DNA of 44,177 nt from Cupriavidus sp. D384 (GTDB lineage: Bacteria; Pseudomonadota; Gammaproteobacteria; Burkholderiales; Burkholderiaceae), in contig NZ_BBQI01000129.1 in the NCBI RefSeq assembly GCF_001652915.1, forward strand, positions 1-44,177, given 5' to 3'. A program made the position numbers and the translations under genes. The notes under the pieces were generated by a model. That model saw only the letters and a list, made by a program, of their open reading frames with translations, ran no database searches and had not been told where the DNA came from. Of the stretch, positions 40,668-44,177 are shown piece by piece. Every line of letters begins with the position of its first letter. The stretch's first letter is position 1.

Positions 40668-43079
40668 TTACAGGCGCGGGATCGGAATGCTGGAAGGTGT
40701 GACCTTCTCGAGTGCGCGTTTGCCCTGTGTCGCCGCCGAATCCAGTATCGGAGCGGCGCCCTGTGCAGCGGCATTTGCCGCGGCATCGATCGCCGCGTTT
40801 CGCGCGGCCTGCACCTGCTTCCCTACGGCATCGGCAACGTCGCCTATGGCAGTCTCCCCGCGCGATTGAATACCGAGATGACGCACGCGCGTATCGTTGC
40901 CAATGAAAAAGGTACGAGCCCAGCCGTAGCCGCCAGGTGCATATTCGTGGAAGTGCGGTACCCGAAACCACGCGCGGCTGTCATGAATGTAGTCATCGAA
41001 CAGCTTGATCGCAGCCTTTTCCTGGATTGCAAAGCGGTCCACATTGACCGCGGAAGTCCACTTGCGCAGATAGCCCACCATTTCAGGAGCGGCCTCCAGC
41101 ACCACATCGTCCGAGGGCGAGTAGTCGCTCATTGCTGCTGTCACTAGGCCAATTTTCGACTTCACCAGCGCGACTCGCATAGAATCCGATGCGGGACGAT
41201 TCTGGCGCACGATATAAAGGCGCGAAGCCGAGTTTGTGGCAGAACGTGTAAAGGCTGCCCGGGGGATGGTGAGCGTTATCAGAGCGGCCGCACTGGAGAC
41301 AAATTCCAGCCATTCCATAAGACTCACTGGTATTTTCTCGGCTTGCCAAATATCATTCTGATCAGGTTGCAGCGATGCCAGAAGGAGCCGGAAGTCCTCC
41401 GCCCCTTCCAGCAGGTCAGTTTGGTCATTGGTGACGATCTCACCGGCGCCTTCTCCTGGCCTGACGCGCTCCGGCGGCTTGCCAGCAACCTGTGCATAGA
41501 GAAATTCCTCGCGACGTTTGATCTCAAGCTGCTTGGCATCGATCTTTGCCTGCGTTGCCTTCATCTTCTCTGCGCTCGCCAGCATGACCGGGATGTCACC
41601 CTCATTTCCGGCGCTTCCCACTTCCGCTGCAGCAAGGCTCCACTCTCGCTGCAGTTGCTGCGCCTCGCGTTGAAGGCGCGACAGGACTGCATCCTGTTTT
41701 TTCGCCTTCTCATGCAACTGCTCGACCTGATTCGGCGTCAGCTTGTCCTGCCTGCCCGGTTGGCATGACTTGAAAAACGGCTGGTTCGTGACATAGCTCC
41801 CTGCTCCGACACGCGCACGCAGGGTTCGCCACATAAGATTCTGGCGCATGCCAAATTCCATGGCGTCTTCCACCGTACTGATCGGAATGACCTTGTCCAA
41901 CCACGCATTGAATGCCTGGACAACCTCCGGTGTGATACGGAAATCCCGCACCAATGCAGTACGCTCTTTGATCCCGTCTTGCAGCAGGAGCGGGACTCCC
42001 GCCTTCAGCGCCTCGATGTACATGTCATGCAATGGGATCTGGCTGAGTTTGTCGTCATCGCCCAGACGCGCCTTGCCTTGCTCCCGAGCAACATAGCCGC
42101 CACCCACATCGGAATGCACACCGGGATAAGCGACTTCGAGAAGCCTTGCAACACCTTGCGCATAGCTGTTCCCCATGCGCACAGTGTCCAGCGGAAAACT
42201 CATGCGCTGCTCATGGATGGAAAAGAAGTGCACGCAGCGTTTGACCGACGTGGGAATGTTCAATCCGCCGCCCTTCGCCCATGCGTAATGGCCATCGAAG
42301 GTGTCCCACGGGATAACGCCATTGATAGAGTCCGGCGGCCCCACCGATGCCACGGTATCGAACAGACCGACGAAATTGACTTCATAGGGGATGCTGCCGA
42401 CGAGCTTTCCACCCGGCGCCCAGTCCGTCAGAAGTTTGTTCACAAAGACGCGCGCCGCCGCGGCACCACGTGAAAAGCCGAATACGTTGATCCAGACCTT
42501 CTTGATGACGCGGTTCCGCTGGGCATCGTCCTTGCGGTTCTGCTGCGCGGTAGCAAGGACACTCTCGCGTTTCTTCAAATCGGGCGAGGATCTGCCGGCG
42601 TCGAGCGCTTCGCAGATTCTGCGTGCTTCAGGATCCCCCATCAGCGGCGCTTCATTCGCCCCCTTAATCGACTCGTACATTGCCATGAGCACCCGCGTGT
42701 AACCCCACGCGCACCGTTTGGCGAATCCTTTGGCGAATCCCTTCCCCCACTTTCCGTAAATTTCTTCGCCCAACTCCGGGAAAGGCGTACCGACACCCGC
42801 TATGTAGAACTTGAACATGTCCTGTTCCGGACGGTCGATCGCGGCGCCGAAAAGCCGCGCCACGTTGGTGTGCGACTGATCGTTCGAGTCACGCCACGGA
42901 TTCTTCTCATCGTCGTTGTTGTTGGTGCCATCAAAGAAGAGACTGACGTGCAGCGTCCGCTCGCAACTGCATTGTGGATCCGCTACCTTGCCGCAGCCAA
43001 GCCCATAGGCATTGGGTCCTTCCGGCAAGCGGCCAGCATTCGTCTCCGGCATCCTTGCCGGCCAGCGCAGTACGCTCAT
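40668..43079 (-). CDS. DUF2235 (Tle1-like) T6SS phospholipase effector
   Basis: An 803-residue protein starting at 43079, overlapping the upstream DUF3304 stop as ATGA. It begins with LHVSLFFDGTNNN, the DUF2235 hallmark, and has the nucleophile elbow VFGFSRGAAAARVF (Ser about 203). Further family segments are VGLFDTVASVG and YPGVHSDVGGGY, giving candidate catalytic Asp and His. Tle1 effectors cut phospholipids of rival cells after T6SS delivery. There is a long coiled-coil insert around 450-560 (QVEQLHEKAKKQDAVLSRLQREAQQL). The adjoining DUF3304 lipoprotein is the expected immunity factor and the PAAR-like protein the likely delivery tip. Effector status is inferred from family and context. 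Confidence 0.85.
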   Translation of the reverse strand: MSVLRWPARMPETNAGRLPEGPNAYGLGCGKVADPQCSCERTLHVSLFFDGTNNNDDEKNPWRDSNDQSHTNVARLFGAAIDRPEQDMFKFYIAGVGTPFPELGEEIYGKWGKGFAKGFAKRCAWGYTRVLMAMYESIKGANEAPLMGDPEARRICEALDAGRSSPDLKKRESVLATAQQNRKDDAQRNRVIKKVWINVFGFSRGAAAARVFVNKLLTDWAPGGKLVGSIPYEVNFVGLFDTVASVGPPDSINGVIPWDTFDGHYAWAKGGGLNIPTSVKRCVHFFSIHEQRMSFPLDTVRMGNSYAQGVARLLEVAYPGVHSDVGGGYVAREQGKARLGDDDKLSQIPLHDMYIEALKAGVPLLLQDGIKERTALVRDFRITPEVVQAFNAWLDKVIPISTVEDAMEFGMRQNLMWRTLRARVGAGSYVTNQPFFKSCQPGRQDKLTPNQVEQLHEKAKKQDAVLSRLQREAQQLQREWSLAAAEVGSAGNEGDIPVMLASAEKMKATQAKIDAKQLEIKRREEFLYAQVAGKPPERVRPGEGAGEIVTNDQTDLLEGAEDFRLLLASLQPDQNDIWQAEKIPVSLMEWLEFVSSAAALITLTIPRAAFTRSATNSASRLYIVRQNRPASDSMRVALVKSKIGLVTAAMSDYSPSDDVVLEAAPEMVGYLRKWTSAVNVDRFAIQEKAAIKLFDDYIHDSRAWFRVPHFHEYAPGGYGWARTFFIGNDTRVRHLGIQSRGETAIGDVADAVGKQVQAARNAAIDAAANAAAQGAAPILDSAATQGKRALEKVTPSSIPIPRL

Positions 43080-43209
43080 CTTGCTTTTCCTTCTGGACAA
43101 TCCGCCGATGCTTGAGAGGCATCGTGCTTGCAGCCGCGCGCTGCCGCTTCGCGCTGCAATAGTTGAGCGAGGAGCGCCTCCGCTTCGGCCGCATTGGCTT
43201 CAACTGCCT
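42985..43209. repeat. Direct repeat copy 1 (effector 5' end plus immunity 3' end)
   Basis: This 225-bp stretch covers the first codons of the effector gene and the last 40 or so codons of the DUF3304 gene. It is nearly identical over about 190 bp to 43953-44177, with a period of 968 bp, and similarity fades at both ends. Confidence 0.9.
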
Positions 43210-43933
43210 CCGCCAGTCGCCTCTGCTCCGCCGCCTGGCGGCGGAGTTCCGTCGCTTCGCCGCCAGCCGCTGAGAGCGCCTCCTCTTCGAGCGCCTTCGC
43301 CATGCGGCGGCGCTCCGTCGCCGTTCCCTCCGCATTTTTGCGCCGCCTCTCCGCCGCTTTGCGCTCCGCTTCCTCGTCCACCACCCCTTGCGCCACGTAT
43401 GGGTCGTCGTCAGTAGGCCGGGCGCTTATGCTGTTACGCCCATTGGCGTTCCCATCTCGCACCATCACCTTCACCCGATCCCCCGGCAGGAAGATCGCCC
43501 ACATTCCAGCCGTTTCTCTCGCGTACTGCGGAATGCGCGCTTCCGCCACGTAGTGAACGCCCGGCGTCTTGCCATCCGACATCTTTTCCGCTTCCCACCG
43601 GATCGTTACCTTCATGTCGGGCTTCCAGACCTCCGGGATGCCGATGCAGCAGGTCTCGGCTCCTCCGCCAGCGGGGCCATCCTGACCCTTTTCGACTAGC
43701 CAGATATTGGGGCCTCCGCCGCGCATGCCGTTCTCTCCGGTGATGCCGAAGCGGACGATGTAGTTCGGGGTGTAGTTCAGCCCTCTCACGCCGCCCGGAT
43801 TCACGACGGGCGGCAGCTCATACTGCGCGTCATTTGTCACCGGTGCGGGTGATGCGCTCATCGACCCGCCATCCGAACAGCCAGCCACGTGGAACAACGC
43901 AAGCGATATCACCAATGCTGCCCAGCACTTCAC
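43076..43933 (-). CDS. DUF3304 lipoprotein, probable immunity to the Tle1-like effector
   Basis: About 285 residues from GTG at 43933, which has AGGAG seven bases upstream and starts a clean lipoprotein signal (MKCWAALVISLALFHVAGC, lipobox VAGC). A longer in-frame ATG at 44047 (323 aa) would add a copy of the effector's own N-terminus, which looks like a duplication remnant. Residues about 35-150 match DUF3304 (LNYTPNYIVRFGITGENG, then GGAETCCIGIPEVWKP and VTIRWEAE), a family found beside Tle phospholipases and thought to neutralise them in the periplasm. A highly charged Ala/Glu/Arg coiled coil of some 80 residues follows, which is unusual. The stop overlaps the effector start (ATGA). Confidence 0.75.
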   Translation of the reverse strand: MKCWAALVISLALFHVAGCSDGGSMSASPAPVTNDAQYELPPVVNPGGVRGLNYTPNYIVRFGITGENGMRGGGPNIWLVEKGQDGPAGGGAETCCIGIPEVWKPDMKVTIRWEAEKMSDGKTPGVHYVAEARIPQYARETAGMWAIFLPGDRVKVMVRDGNANGRNSISARPTDDDPYVAQGVVDEEAERKAAERRRKNAEGTATERRRMAKALEEEALSAAGGEATELRRQAAEQRRLAEAVEANAAEAEALLAQLLQREAAARGCKHDASQASADCPEGKAR

Positions 43934-43952
43934 GGGTGCTCTCCTGCTGTCC

Positions 43953-44047
43953 ACCTTGCCGCGGCCGATTCCATAGGCTTTAGGTCCTTCCGGCAAGCGA
44001 CCAGCATCCGTTTCCGGCATCCTTGCCGGCCAGCGTAGTACGCTCAT
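43953..44047 (-). pseudogene. 5' remnant of the effector gene duplicated upstream of the immunity gene
   Basis: From ATG at 44047 the frame reads MSVLRWPARMPETDAGRLPE and then GPKAYGIGRGK, matching the effector start at 43079 (MSVLRWPARMPETNAGRLPE, GPNAYGLGCGK) with few changes. It then runs in frame into the DUF3304 leader. It has no effector body and overlaps the stop of the upstream immunity copy as ATGA. It is best read as a stub left by tandem duplication. Confidence 0.75.
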
Positions 44048-44177
44048 CTTGCTTTTCCTTCCGGACAATCCGCCGATGCTTGAGAGGCATAGCGCTTGCA
44101 ACGGCGCGCTGCCGCTTCGCGCTCCAATAGTTGAGCGAGGAGCGCCTCCGCTTCGGCCGCATTCGCTTCGACCACAT
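44044..44177 (-). CDS. Second DUF3304 lipoprotein gene, 3' end only
   Basis: The last 43 codons of a further immunity gene, entering from beyond the window. VVEANAAEAEALLAQLLERE and ASQASADCPEGKAR are nearly the same as the end of the gene at 43076, so both share the coiled-coil tail. The stop overlaps the effector-start remnant (ATGA). The N-terminal DUF3304 part is outside the window, so its presence is inferred from the paralogue. Confidence 0.7.
   Translation of the reverse strand, partial: VVEANAAEAEALLAQLLEREAAARRCKRYASQASADCPEGKAR

Larger units (their letters stand above)
43953..44177. repeat. Direct repeat copy 2, running to the window edge
   Basis: The second copy of the 968-bp-period repeat, matching 42985-43209. 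It contains the effector-start remnant and the end of another DUF3304 gene. The window ends before its limit can be seen. Confidence 0.9.

Noticed and set aside
43934..44047. Extended N-terminus of the DUF3304 protein starting at 44047
   Set aside because: The extra residues copy the effector's start and would place the lipoprotein signal about 39 residues inside the protein; GTG at 43933 has a good ribosome site and a proper signal peptide.

Overview
The window is GC-rich DNA from a beta-proteobacterium, most likely of the order Burkholderiales and Cupriavidus/Ralstonia-like. This is inferred from gene content: two orphan Bug-type (TctC) solute receptors, an AcnB aconitase, a fliLMNOPQR block, a phasin-like protein, a class D beta-lactamase with an FGN motif and a tssJKLM type VI secretion (T6SS) block. 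No rRNA, tRNA, CRISPR array or intact insertion sequence was seen.

Layout. 1-8.6 kb: the 3' part of an SLC13-type carrier, an orphan HipB-like repressor, then a GntR/FCD regulator divergent from an acid-catabolism operon (IlvD/Edd dehydratase, RraA-like aldolase, Bug receptor, D-2-hydroxyacid dehydrogenase). A perfect palindrome sits between the -35 and -10 boxes of that operon. A Tat-exported intradiol dioxygenase with a collagen-like tail and a VOC protein follow. 9-15 kb: a CSS-motif/EAL phosphodiesterase, a LysE exporter, a second Bug receptor with a LysR regulator, a DUF3175 protein, a phasin-like protein and a secreted protein made almost entirely of DPYTDGAK repeats.

15.1-22.2 kb: a six-gene, tightly overlapping iron-type uptake operon (TonB receptor, binding protein, FecCD permease, FecE-like ATPase, and two related cytosolic ThuA/amidotransferase-like proteins of unknown role). 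It is divergent from a Crp/Fnr-family regulator, with a perfect 19-bp Fur-box-like palindrome between them. 22.3-25.1 kb: acnB with its promoter and an upstream AT-rich operator. 25.4-30 kb: the flagellar switch and export-gate genes fliLMNOPQR. 30-30.8 kb: an OXA-type beta-lactamase.

30.9-44.2 kb: a large helical protein of unknown function overlaps an 18-codon ORF. Next to it, on the other strand, is what looks like the first 40 codons of tagF, so this is probably a rearrangement junction at the edge of a T6SS island. The island runs on the minus strand: immunity-like DUF3304 lipoprotein genes, a DUF2235/Tle1-like phospholipase effector, a YiaA/B membrane protein, a PAAR-like spike tip, tssJ, tssK, tssL (with OmpA domain), tssM and the tagF remnant. 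The immunity gene is tandemly duplicated with a 968-bp period, and each duplication carried along the 5' end of the effector gene, which leaves an effector-start remnant in front of the immunity gene. The other T6SS core genes (tssB, C, E, F, G, H, hcp, vgrG) are not in the window.

The two least explained systems are the paired ThuA-like proteins in the Fur-box-linked uptake operon and the effector/immunity duplication with its extra membrane protein.
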